Shown here in pieces: positions 1 to 7,034 of a stretch of DNA of 15,319 bases (within the stretch, counting starts at the first letter, position 1; each line of letters starts with the position of its first letter). The stretch comes from Burkholderiales bacterium (GTDB lineage: Bacteria; Pseudomonadota; Gammaproteobacteria; Burkholderiales; Burkholderiaceae_F). The notes under the pieces were generated by a model. It did not search any database. It was not told the origin of the DNA and worked only from the letters and a program-made list of their open reading frames with translations. Made by a program: the position numbers and the translations under genes. Location: NCBI GenBank assembly GCA_021298875.1, contig JAJTHJ010000385.1:1-15319 (forward strand). Direction: 5' to 3'.

Positions 1-269
1 GCGCGGGCGCGCATCACCGGGTCGGCCGGCATCAATTGCGGGTGCGGGAAGCGCTCGTCGATGTACTCGTTGATGATGTTCGACTCGTACAGCACGAGGT
101 CGCGCTCGACCAGGATCGGCACCTGGCCGTAGGGATTCATCACCGCGATGTCGTCCGGCTTGTTGAACAGATCGACATCCTTGATCTCGAAGTCCATGCC
201 CTTCTCGAACAGCACGAAGCGGCAGCGCTGCGAAAACGGGCAGGTCGTTCCGGAGTAGAGCACCATCAT
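1..269 (-). CDS. sspA: Stringent starvation protein A (GST-fold), 5' part only
   Basis: This is the first 89 codons of an SspA-type glutathione-S-transferase-fold protein; the rest lies beyond the left edge. The N-terminus reads MMVLYSGTTCPFSQRC, followed by a thioredoxin-like domain with the NPYGQVPIL cis-proline loop (about residues 45-53) and the YESNIINEYIDERFPHP segment, all typical of SspA. In E. coli SspA binds RNA polymerase and helps in stationary-phase and acid-stress gene expression; that role is inferred here from family. Two consecutive ATG codons (267-269 and 264-266) make the exact start uncertain by one residue. The gene follows petC by about 50 bp on the same strand, the usual betaproteobacterial petABC-sspA order, so it is probably the last part of the bc1 operon. 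No strong Shine-Dalgarno is visible. Confidence 0.93.
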   Translation of the reverse strand, partial: MMVLYSGTTCPFSQRCRFVLFEKGMDFEIKDVDLFNKPDDIAVMNPYGQVPILVERDLVLYESNIINEYIDERFPHPQLMPADPVMRAR

Positions 270-319
270 GGAATCTCAGGCCTGGGGGTCAGTCGGGGTC
301 GGTCGGGGCGCTGCCGCCC

Positions 320-1165
320 TTACCGCACGTTGCGCCAGTAGGCCCGGTTGAGCAGCCACAGCACGGTGCCCAGCGCGAGCAGGAACAGCATCACCCACGG
401 CCCGTAGGCCGCGCGCTTGGCCGCGCTCGGGTCGGTCATGAACGTCAGAAAGGCAACCAGGTCGGCGACCTCGGAATCGAACTTGCGCGCCTGCGCCTCA
501 TCGACCGGCTTGAAGGAAAACTGCAAGGCGCTCGCCGGATGCCCGGCCACCGGCGTACGCTCGACCTTGACTTGGCCGTCGACGTCGAAGGTGGACACTT
601 GGCGGAACGACTGCGACACACCGGTCTTGGGATCGGTCTCGTGCACGATCTGCTCCAGCGTGGCGGTGCGCGGCCCTTGCAGCTCCCAGAAGATGTGCGG
701 CATGGCAATGTTGGCCAGCACCACGTTGTTCCAGCCGGTGGGCGTGCTGGCGTCGCGGTAGTAGCCGCGCAGCAGGGTGTACAGGTAGTCGGTGCCCTTG
801 TAGTCGAACGAGGTGCGCGCGCGGGTAATCACCGATAAATCGGGCGGCGTCTTGCCAAACCAGTTGCGACCGTCGCGGGCGCTCAACGACGAGGTCATCA
901 TGTCGCCGACCTTTTGGTCGCCCGGGATCAGGAACTCCTTGATCTGCTCGTCGGTCAGGCCGATGTCGCGCAGGCGGTTCCAGCGCATCAGGCTCGCGCT
1001 ATGGCAGCCCATGCAGTAGTTGACGTACAAGCGCGCGCCGTTTTGCAACGCGGCGATGTCGCGCAGCCGCTGCTGCGGGAAGGTGTCCATCGTGATGTTG
1101 GCGCCGGCAGCCAGCGCGCCGCCGGCGGCGGTGGCGAGCAGCAGGGCGGCAAGGAGCTTCTTCAT
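320..1165 (-). CDS. petC: Cytochrome c1 of the cytochrome bc1 complex
   Basis: PetC is the c-type heme subunit of ubiquinol-cytochrome c reductase; it takes electrons from the Rieske centre and passes them to soluble cytochrome c. The 281-aa protein has an N-terminal Sec signal peptide (MKKLLAALLLATAAGGALA). The covalent heme motif CMGCH is at residues 51-55 and the likely axial methionine is Met155 in the ANIAMPH segment. One C-terminal transmembrane anchor (about 255-272) ends in the positive tail NRAYWRNVR, so the heme domain is periplasmic. I chose ATG at 1163-1165 because it gives a clean signal peptide; an in-frame ATG at 1172-1174 would add MPI, and neither has a good Shine-Dalgarno. 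The gene starts about 20 bp after petB. Confidence 0.96.
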   Translation of the reverse strand: MKKLLAALLLATAAGGALAAGANITMDTFPQQRLRDIAALQNGARLYVNYCMGCHSASLMRWNRLRDIGLTDEQIKEFLIPGDQKVGDMMTSSLSARDGRNWFGKTPPDLSVITRARTSFDYKGTDYLYTLLRGYYRDASTPTGWNNVVLANIAMPHIFWELQGPRTATLEQIVHETDPKTGVSQSFRQVSTFDVDGQVKVERTPVAGHPASALQFSFKPVDEAQARKFDSEVADLVAFLTFMTDPSAAKRAAYGPWVMLFLLALGTVLWLLNRAYWRNVR

Positions 1166-1185
1166 GATCGGCATCCGGGCGAGGA

Positions 1186-2583
1186 TCAGTGCGGCTTGAA
1201 GGTCAGGCGGTCGGGCACCGGCTTGAAAGTGCCCTGCGGCGTCCACCACGGCATCAGCAGGAAAAACGCGAAGTACAGCAACGTGCCGGTCATCGAGAAC
1301 CACTGGCCCACTTCCGACGGCGCCTGCGTGCCGAAGTAGCCGAGCACCAGGAACACGGCGACGAAGCCGAGCAGCAGCCCGAAGTGCCAGCGCGGCCGGT
1401 AGCGCATCGACTTCACCGGCGAGCGGTCCAGCCATGGCAGGCCCATGAAGATCAGCACCGACGCACCCATCAGGATCACGCCCCACAGCTTGGGCTCGAG
1501 CGCCAGCGGGCCACCGACCATCAGGATCGCCAGCACCAGCGCCGCGCCGAGCGCGGTCACCTTGGCACGCCCGGTGCGTACCGACAGGAACACGAGCGCG
1601 CCGTAGAGCAGCGTGCCGATGGCCAGCGCCCACATGAACTGCTCGGTCGTCGCACGCAGGATCGAATAAAACGGCGTGAAGTACCAGACCGGGGCGATGT
1701 GCGCCGGGGTCGTCAGCGGATCGGCCGGGATGAAGTTGTTCCACTCCAGGAAGTAGCCGCCCATCTCCGGCGCGAAGAACACCACGCCGAAGAACAGCAG
1801 CAGGAACACCGACAGGCCGATGCCGTCGTGCACGGTGAAGTACGGGTGGAACGGAATGCCGTCGACCGGCTTGCCGGTGGCGGGGTCGAGCTTGTCCTTG
1901 ATCTCGATACCGTCGGGGTTGAGCGAACCCACGTCGTGCAGCGCCAGAATATGCGCCACCACCAGCGCCAGCAGGATCAGCGGGAAGGCGATGACGTGCA
2001 TCGCGAAGAAGCGGGTCAAGGTGGCGTCCGACACCACGTAGTCGCCGCGCACGTAGAGCGACAGCGTCTCGCCGATGAAGGGGATCGCCGAGAACAGGTT
2101 GACGATCACCTGCGCGCCCCAGTAGCTCATCTGCCCCCAGGGGAGCAGGTAGCCGAAGAAGGCCTCGCCCATCAGCACCAGGAAGATCGCGCAGCCAATC
2201 AGCCAGACCAGTTCGCGCGGCGTGCGATAGCTGCCGTAGAGCAGCCCGCGGAACATGTGCAAATAGACGACGATGAAGAAGAACGACGCGCCGGTGGAGT
2301 GCATGTAGCGGATGAACCAGCCGCCGGGCACCTCGCGCATGATGTATTCGACCGAGGCGAAGGCGAGGTTCGCGTCGGGCTTGTAGTGCATCGTCAGGAA
2401 GATGCCGGTGACGATCTGGATCACCAGCACCACCAGCGCCAGCGAGCCGAAGAAGTACCAGAAGTTGAAATTCTTGGCCACGTAATACTCGGCCATGTGC
2501 TTCTTGTACTCGGTCATCAAGGTCGGCATGCGGGCGTCGATCCAGCCCGCCAGGCCGCTGTACTGCGTCTTGTGCAAACCCAT
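1186..2583 (-). CDS. petB: Cytochrome b of the cytochrome bc1 complex
   Basis: This 465-aa membrane protein carries both b hemes and forms the quinol-oxidising (Qo) and quinone-reducing (Qi) sites. Likely heme ligands are His95 (RYMHSTGAS) and His109 (YLHMFRG) on one helix and His196 (AMHVIAF) and His211 (AHILALH) on another. The N-terminal four-helix part has the expected GYLLPWGQMSYW stretch (144-155). The C-terminal part is long, with extra hydrophobic segments after residue 315 and a final WWTPQGTFKPVP tail. The Qo signature that is PEWY in mitochondria is PVWY here (298-301), so the catalytic Glu is absent. The ligands of the second pair are 14 residues apart (not counting the ligands), one more than in the first pair. 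ATG at 2581-2583 is preceded by GGAG about 10 nt upstream. It follows petA by 35 bp. Confidence 0.98.
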   Translation of the reverse strand: MGLHKTQYSGLAGWIDARMPTLMTEYKKHMAEYYVAKNFNFWYFFGSLALVVLVIQIVTGIFLTMHYKPDANLAFASVEYIMREVPGGWFIRYMHSTGASFFFIVVYLHMFRGLLYGSYRTPRELVWLIGCAIFLVLMGEAFFGYLLPWGQMSYWGAQVIVNLFSAIPFIGETLSLYVRGDYVVSDATLTRFFAMHVIAFPLILLALVVAHILALHDVGSLNPDGIEIKDKLDPATGKPVDGIPFHPYFTVHDGIGLSVFLLLFFGVVFFAPEMGGYFLEWNNFIPADPLTTPAHIAPVWYFTPFYSILRATTEQFMWALAIGTLLYGALVFLSVRTGRAKVTALGAALVLAILMVGGPLALEPKLWGVILMGASVLIFMGLPWLDRSPVKSMRYRPRWHFGLLLGFVAVFLVLGYFGTQAPSEVGQWFSMTGTLLYFAFFLLMPWWTPQGTFKPVPDRLTFKPH

Positions 2584-2618
2584 GATTTAGTCGCTCCGAA
2601 CGCTCTGGACCCGAAAAA

Positions 2619-3230
2619 TCAACTCTTGGAATCTTCGCCGACCAGCACGCTGGTCTCAGACAGGAACTTGTACGGCGGCACCGGCAGGTTGTCCGGCGCC
2701 GGCTTGTTCTTGAACACCCGCCCGGCCAAGTCGAAGGTTGAGCCGTGGCAGGGGCAGAGAAAGCCCGGCACGTCGCCCAGCGTGGCGTTGGCGCCTGCGG
2801 CGAGCGGGCCGACCGGCGAGCAGCCCAGGTGCGTGCAGATGCCCACCGCGACCAGGTACTCCGGCTTGATCGAGCGCCACTCGTTTTGCGCATACGCCGG
2901 CGTCGGGTAGGCGGTGCGCTGGGAGTTGGGGTCGGCCACCAGCGGCGTGGTCTTCTTCAGCGACTCCAGCATCTCGGGCGTGCGGCGCAGCACCCAGACC
3001 GGCTGGCCGCGCCACTCGACGCGCTTCATCTCGCCGGGCGCCATACCCGCGACGTCGACACTCACCGGGGCGCCGGCAGCGCGCGCACGCTCGGACGGAC
3101 CGAAGGAAGCGACGAACGGAACGACCAAGGCAGCTGCCCCGGCGCCACCGACGACTCCGGTGGCAATCAGCATGTTGCGCCGCTCGGCGTCGTTGGGCGG
3201 CGCCGGCGTTGCGGGATCGGAGGAGGACAT
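2619..3230 (-). CDS. petA: Rieske iron-sulfur subunit of the cytochrome bc1 complex
   Basis: PetA carries the 2Fe-2S cluster that accepts the first electron from quinol at the Qo site. The 203-aa protein has cluster box 1 CTHLGC (132-137) and box 2 CPCHGS (159-164). Expected ligands are Cys132, His134, Cys159 and His162, with a Cys137-Cys161 disulfide. The N-terminus has a twin arginine (Arg17-Arg18, ERRNML) before a hydrophobic helix (about 20-43) that stays as the membrane anchor, as known for Tat-exported Rieske proteins. After box 2 the residue that is usually Tyr in high-potential bc1 Rieske proteins is Phe166 (STFDLAGRV). ATG at 3228-3230 has GGAG at good spacing. An in-frame upstream extension to 3410 exists but has no Rieske-like content. 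It is the first gene of petABC-sspA; the promoter should lie in 3231-3443, divergent from mscL. Confidence 0.98.
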   Translation of the reverse strand: MSSSDPATPAPPNDAERRNMLIATGVVGGAGAAALVVPFVASFGPSERARAAGAPVSVDVAGMAPGEMKRVEWRGQPVWVLRRTPEMLESLKKTTPLVADPNSQRTAYPTPAYAQNEWRSIKPEYLVAVGICTHLGCSPVGPLAAGANATLGDVPGFLCPCHGSTFDLAGRVFKNKPAPDNLPVPPYKFLSETSVLVGEDSKS

Positions 3231-3443
3231 GACAAGAGCTCCAGGGACGGCACCGCGGCGCTGCGGCTGCGACCCGTCGAAGAGATGTGCGCTGCGGGAG
3301 AAAGCACGGCAGTTTACTGCATGGCCCCGGCCACGCCCGGCACGACACCGACTGCCGCGCCTACTGGAGCGAGCGGACGACACAGCGATGCGACAATCGC
3401 GCGCCGCCACGGTTCCGCGGCGCCAATCATGGAGAACCCGTAA
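3231..3443. promoter_or_regulatory. Divergent spacer between petA and mscL, presumed to hold both promoters
   Basis: This is the only place where transcription diverges around the bc1 operon, so promoters for petA (leftward) and mscL (rightward) should be here. I could not find a convincing -35/-10 pair by eye on either strand. Visible items are a 5-bp inverted repeat GCAGT-TT-ACTGC at 3309-3320, whose minus strand contains a TAAACT -10-like hexamer without a matching -35, and a GGAG ribosome site just before mscL. The assignment rests on gene orientation, not on motifs. Confidence 0.4.
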
Positions 3444-3869
3444 ATGAGTTTCGTTCAGGAGTTTCGCGAGTTTGCCGTCAAGGGCAATGTGGTCGATCTG
3501 GCGGTCGGCGTGATTATCGGCGGCGCCTTCGGCAAGATCGTCGATTCGGTCGTCGGCGACCTCGTGATGCCGATCATCAACGCGATCCTCGGCGGGCGGG
3601 CCAACTACGAGAATCTCTATTGGGTGCTGGCCGGCGACGTCCCCGCGGGCGCCTCGCTGGCCGACGCCAAGAAGGCTGGCGTCGTGCTGGCCTGGGGCAA
3701 CTTCGTCACGGTTTCGCTCAACTTCCTGATCCTCGCCCTGGTGATCTTCTGGATGGTCAAGGCGATCAACCGGCTGCGCCGCGCCGAAGCGGCGGCCCCG
3801 GCCGAGCCGCCCCCGCCGGCGGAAGACGTGGTGTTGCTGCGCGAGATCCGCGACGCGCTGAAGAAGTAA
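3444..3869 (+). CDS. mscL: Large-conductance mechanosensitive channel
   Basis: MscL is a homopentameric inner-membrane channel that opens under high membrane tension and releases solutes during hypo-osmotic shock. The 141-aa length fits the family. The protein starts with the conserved amphipathic helix MSFVQEFREFAVKGNVVDLA. TM1 follows (about 20-45, VGVIIGGAFGKIV), then a periplasmic loop with ENLYWVLAGD (56-65), TM2 (about 82-105) and a cytoplasmic C-terminal helix with acidic and basic residues (EDVVLLREIRDALKK). ATG at 3444 is preceded by GGAG 8-9 nt upstream. It is the first of two plus-strand genes; the protease gene starts 20 bp after its stop and is probably co-transcribed. Confidence 0.97.
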   Translation: MSFVQEFREFAVKGNVVDLAVGVIIGGAFGKIVDSVVGDLVMPIINAILGGRANYENLYWVLAGDVPAGASLADAKKAGVVLAWGNFVTVSLNFLILALVIFWMVKAINRLRRAEAAAPAEPPPPAEDVVLLREIRDALKK

Positions 3870-3889
3870 ACCCCGCTCGCGCTCCGCCG

Positions 3890-5032
3890 ATGCTGCGCCG
3901 ACTCTGGCTGCTCTTTGCCCAGGCCGTAACGGTCGGCCTGGCGGCGCTGTTCATCGTCGCCACGCTCAAGCCCGAGTGGTTGCGGCAGGCGCCGCTGGCC
4001 TTGTCGCCGCCCGCTGCGCCCGCTGCGGCGGTGGCCGTGGCACCGGCCGCGCCCAGCGTGGACGGCACGCCCACCTACGCCGACGCGGCGCAGCGGGCGC
4101 TGCCGGCGGTGGTCAGCGTGTTCACCACCAAGGAGGTGCGGCGCCGCGCGGGCGACCCGCTGTTCGAGCAGTTCTTCGGCGGCCGGCCTGGCGACAAGGT
4201 CTCGGGTCTGGGTTCCGGCGTGATCGCCACCGCTGACGGTTATGTGCTCACCAACAACCACGTGATCGAGGGTGCCGACGAAATCCTGGTCGCGCTGTCC
4301 GACGGGCGCCGGGTGGAGGCAAAGCTCGTCGGCACCGACCCGGAGTCCGACGTCGCGGTGCTGAAGATCGACGCGCCCAATCTGCCGGCCATCGCCTTCG
4401 GCCGCGCCGAAGACCTCAAGGTCGGCGACGTGGTGCTGGCCATCGGCAACCCGTTCGGCGTCGGTCAGACGGTAACTGCCGGCATCGTCTCGGCGCTCGG
4501 GCGCAACAACCTCGGCATCAACCGATACGAAAACTTCATCCAGACCGACGCGGCGATCAACCAGGGCAACTCCGGCGGCGCGCTGGTCGATGCACGCGGG
4601 CGGCTGATCGGCATCAACACGGCGATTTACTCGCGCACCGGCGGCTCGATCGGCATCGGCTTTGCGATTCCCGCCACGCTGGTGGCCGACGTGATGGGCC
4701 AGTTGATCCGCACCGGCAAGGTGGTGCGCGGCTACTTCGGCATCGAGCCGGTGGACGTGACCCCGGAACTCGTCGAAGCGCTCAAGCTCAACCGCAACGA
4801 AGGCGTGCTAGTGCGCGGCGTACAACGCAGCGCGCCGGCCGGCAAGGCCGGGATGGAGCCAGGCGACATCGTGCTGACGATCAACGGCAGCGCGGTGCGC
4901 GACACGCCCGATCTGCTGGCGCAGATCGCCAAGCTGGCCCCCGGTTCGACCGCGCAGGTCAAGGTGCTGCGGCGGGACAAGGAAGTCGATCTGGCGGTCG
5001 AGGTCGCCGAGCGACCCGCCGCGCAGCGCTAG
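3890..5032 (+). CDS. Membrane-anchored HtrA/Deg family serine protease with one PDZ domain (DegS/AlgW/DegQ-like)
   Basis: This 380-aa protein is a trypsin-like periplasmic protease of the HtrA family. An N-terminal hydrophobic segment (about 5-25) acts as anchor or uncleaved signal and is followed by an Ala/Pro-rich linker (about 33-58). The protease domain has the triad His124 (TNNHVIEG), Asp154 (ESDVAVLKI) and Ser228 (NQGNSGGAL). One PDZ domain spans about 281-375 with the carboxylate-binding-loop-like GYFGIEP. A single PDZ plus N-terminal anchor resembles DegS/AlgW, which start the RseA/MucA cleavage cascade that releases the envelope stress sigma factor; DegQ/DegP usually have two PDZ domains. 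Which role it has cannot be told from sequence. ATG at 3890 was chosen because the anchor begins there; the reading frame stays open upstream through mscL in another frame. No clear Shine-Dalgarno is seen. It converges on the Sel1 gene with only 4 bp between stops. Confidence 0.93.
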   Translation: MLRRLWLLFAQAVTVGLAALFIVATLKPEWLRQAPLALSPPAAPAAAVAVAPAAPSVDGTPTYADAAQRALPAVVSVFTTKEVRRRAGDPLFEQFFGGRPGDKVSGLGSGVIATADGYVLTNNHVIEGADEILVALSDGRRVEAKLVGTDPESDVAVLKIDAPNLPAIAFGRAEDLKVGDVVLAIGNPFGVGQTVTAGIVSALGRNNLGINRYENFIQTDAAINQGNSGGALVDARGRLIGINTAIYSRTGGSIGIGFAIPATLVADVMGQLIRTGKVVRGYFGIEPVDVTPELVEALKLNRNEGVLVRGVQRSAPAGKAGMEPGDIVLTINGSAVRDTPDLLAQIAKLAPGSTAQVKVLRRDKEVDLAVEVAERPAAQR

Positions 5033-5036
5033 GCGC

Positions 5037-5703
5037 TCAACCGCCGCGCAGCTTCTTGAGAATCTCCGCCGCCTTGAGGCCGGCGGCGGGATCGCCGTAG
5101 TCGGCCGCCTGCGAGTACCAGTAGAGCGCACTGCCCAGGTCCATCGCCACGCCGTCGCCATGCTCGTACATGCTGGCGACGATGTAGCAGGCGCCGACGT
5201 CGCCTTGCTCGGCCGCGCGCTCGTACCAGCGGGCGGCCTCGGCCCAGTCTTTCGGTGCGCCGCGACCGAGAAAGTACTGTGTGGCCAGCGCCACCTGCGC
5301 GTCGCGCCAGCCCTGCTCGGCCGCCTTGCGAAACCACCGCGTCGCCTCGGCGGTCGACTTGGGCAGATACAGCCCGCGGTCGTACATCGTCGCCAGCGAG
5401 TGCTGCGCGCGCGCCATGCCGCCATCGGGCAGCACGGCGCAGCCAGACGAGGCCCTGCGGTACGTCGCGCGGCGTGCCCTCGCCTTCGATCAACATCACC
5501 GCCAGGTTGAACTGCCCGACCGCGACCCCGCGCGCGGCCGCCTTGCGAAAGGCCGCCAGCGCGGTCTTGGCATCGCCCGCCTGATGCGCGGCAAAGCCGC
5601 GCGCCACGTCCGGGTCGTCGGCCACCACCGGCTGCGCGTCCGCTGCCACAGCCAGCGCCAGACACGGCGCCGCGAGGCCGCGGTGGAGCGCGGCAGCGCG
5701 CAT
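5037..5703 (-). pseudogene. Sel1-repeat (TPR-like) secreted protein, broken by a one-base frameshift
   Basis: Sel1-like repeats are helix pairs that act as protein-protein scaffolds. The first part (5703 down to about 5430) codes for a signal-peptide-like N-terminus (LAAPCLALAVAADAQ) and the first repeats (AKTALAAFRKAAARGVAVG, ending in GLVWLRRAA). The second part, in another frame down to the stop at 5037, continues with MARAQHSLATMYDRG, ATRWFRKAAEQGWRDAQ and ARWYERAAEQGDVGACYI. Removing one C from the CCC run (GGG on the plus strand, 5427-5429) joins them as LRRAADGGMARAQ, a normal Sel1 repeat of about five in total, giving roughly 221 aa. The gene length, 667 bp, is three-fold plus one. 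The start codon overlaps the tatC stop (TGATG), so translation is probably coupled. It may be a true lesion or a sequencing/assembly error. Function is unknown. Confidence 0.82.
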
Positions 5704-6503
5704 CAGGATGTCGAGGCCGTGGTGTCGGGCTCAGCGGCAGCCTCAGCGGTGCGCCGCGGCGCGATCCGGTCGAGCAGGATCGAGGCCCAGATGCCCAACT
5801 GGTAAAGGATCACCAGCGGCACCGCCAGCATCAGCTGCGAGGTCACGTCCGGCGGAGTGACGATGGCGGCGACGATGAACGCGCCGACGATGAAGTACGG
5901 CCGGATCGACTTGAGTTTTTCCACCGAGACCATACCGAGCCGCGTCAGCACCACGATCACCACCGGCGTCTCGAAGGTCAGGCCGAAGGCGACGAACATC
6001 GTCAGCACGAAGCCGAAGTAGGCCTCGATGTCGGGCGATACGTTGATCGAGGCCGGCGCGAAGCCGACGATGATCGGAAACAGAAGCCGAAACACCACGA
6101 AATAGCAAAACGCGATGCCGACCAGGAACATCGCAAAGCTGGAGACAACGATGGGCAGCGCCAGCCGCTTCTCGTGCTTGTACAGACCCGGCGCGACAAA
6201 GGCCCAGATCTGGTAGAGCACATAGGGCAGCGCCACAATGAAGGCGACCAGCAGCGTCACCTTCAGCGGCACCAGAAAGGGCGTGATGACGTTGGTGGCG
6301 ATCATCTTCGAGCCCTGCGGCAACGCGGCCAGCATGGGCGCCGCGAGCAGGTCGTAGATCTCTTTCATCCACGGCGTCAACGCCAGCAGCACCACGATCA
6401 CCGCCAGCGCCGCGCGCACGAGGCGCTGGCGCAGCTCGATCAGGTGCGACAGGAAACCTTCTTCCTTGTCGCCCTCGGGCGTATCCGGCGTGGCAGTGCT
6501 CAT
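5703..6503 (-). CDS. tatC: Sec-independent (twin-arginine) translocase subunit TatC
   Basis: TatC is the polytopic inner-membrane receptor that, with TatB, binds twin-arginine signal peptides of folded proteins. The 266-aa protein has the N-terminal motif FLSHLIELRQRL (17-28) with conserved Glu23. The first cytoplasmic-loop motif APGLYKHEKR (104-113) contains Glu111, matching the Glu known to contact the signal peptide. Six hydrophobic segments follow the family pattern, ending in a Glu/Ala/Thr-rich tail. The start lies 3 bp after the tatB stop, and the stop overlaps the start of the Sel1 gene. The bc1 Rieske protein encoded nearby is a likely substrate. Confidence 0.98.
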   Translation of the reverse strand: MSTATPDTPEGDKEEGFLSHLIELRQRLVRAALAVIVVLLALTPWMKEIYDLLAAPMLAALPQGSKMIATNVITPFLVPLKVTLLVAFIVALPYVLYQIWAFVAPGLYKHEKRLALPIVVSSFAMFLVGIAFCYFVVFRLLFPIIVGFAPASINVSPDIEAYFGFVLTMFVAFGLTFETPVVIVVLTRLGMVSVEKLKSIRPYFIVGAFIVAAIVTPPDVTSQLMLAVPLVILYQLGIWASILLDRIAPRRTAEAAAEPDTTASTS

Positions 6504-6506
6504 GGC

Positions 6507-7031
6507 CTAACGGCGAATCTGCGGGCGGTTGATGCGTCCGCGCGGCGCGTACTTGCGCCGATGACCGACCGCCGTCTCCGGCATCGCCAACTGGCGCTTC
6601 AGGCGGGCGATTTCCTCGGCCAGCTCATCCACCGACGGGCCGGGTTTGTAGCGGCGGTCGAAGGTGTAGCGCTGCCAGGACTCGCCGGCGCCTTCCCAGG
6701 CGTAGTCGGTGCCACTCGTGGCGGCCGTCGCACCGGCGTTGCCCGCCGGGGTCGCGCTCAGGTCGGCCGCCACCTTGTCAAAGTCCGACTGCACGCCCTG
6801 CAAGGACGACTCCACGCTGCGCGCTGCAGCCTGCGCTTCTTCTTGCAGTTTTTTCAGTTCGGCGAGTTCCATCTCGCGACTGATGTCGGTCTTGACTTGG
6901 TTGACGTAGCGCTGCGCCTTGCCGACCCAGTCGCCCACGGTGCGCGCGACCTTGGGCAGCCGCTCGGGGCCGAGCACGACCAGCGCCACCGCGCCGATCA
7001 TCGCCAGTTCGCCAAAACTGAAATCGAGCAT
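6507..7031 (-). CDS. tatB: Sec-independent (twin-arginine) translocase subunit TatB
   Basis: TatB works with TatC as the signal-peptide receptor of the Tat system. The 174-aa protein starts MLDFSFGELAMIGAVALVVLGPERLP, with one transmembrane helix (about 5-20), the conserved Glu8 typical of TatB, and the GPERLP hinge (21-26). An amphipathic, charged helix follows (about 27-95, rich in Glu, Lys, Ala and Gln), then a Gly/Ala/Thr linker. The C-terminal region has an extra EEIARLKRQL helix and a basic tail (HRRKYAPRGR). ATG at 7029-7031 was chosen because it opens the canonical TatB N-terminus; the frame stays open upstream to 7079 without family content. No purine-rich ribosome site is seen; three heptamer repeats lie there instead. 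It is separated from tatA by an 86-bp spacer. Confidence 0.96.
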   Translation of the reverse strand: MLDFSFGELAMIGAVALVVLGPERLPKVARTVGDWVGKAQRYVNQVKTDISREMELAELKKLQEEAQAAARSVESSLQGVQSDFDKVAADLSATPAGNAGATAATSGTDYAWEGAGESWQRYTFDRRYKPGPSVDELAEEIARLKRQLAMPETAVGHRRKYAPRGRINRPQIRR

Positions 7032-7034
7032 GAC

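Noticed and set aside
270..319. Tandem GTCGGGG-like repeats between petC and sspA
   Set aside because: The similarity is loose and explained by low-complexity G-rich sequence; units do not keep a fixed period.
320..2893. Apparent 857-aa fusion on the minus strand
   Set aside because: Only its C-terminal third is real (cytochrome c1). The remainder is an out-of-frame reading of petB and petA.
1189..2910. Long plus-strand open frame (573 codons) opposite petB and petA
   Set aside because: It is antisense to two clear genes, is rich in Arg, His, Gln and Glu as expected from high-GC shadow frames, and has no recognisable domain.
3309..3320. Inverted repeat GCAGT-TT-ACTGC as a regulator site or promoter for petA
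   Set aside because: The arms are only 5 bp, no -35 element fits, and I cannot link it to a known regulator. It is mentioned only as content of the spacer.
3287..3889. N-terminal extension of the Deg protease through mscL
   Set aside because: The extension is an out-of-frame reading of mscL with low-complexity Arg/Gly content. The membrane anchor begins at the ATG at 3890.
5033..5036. Bidirectional terminator between the Deg protease and the Sel1 gene
   Set aside because: Only 4 bp separate the two stops and no hairpin with a T-tract is visible around them.
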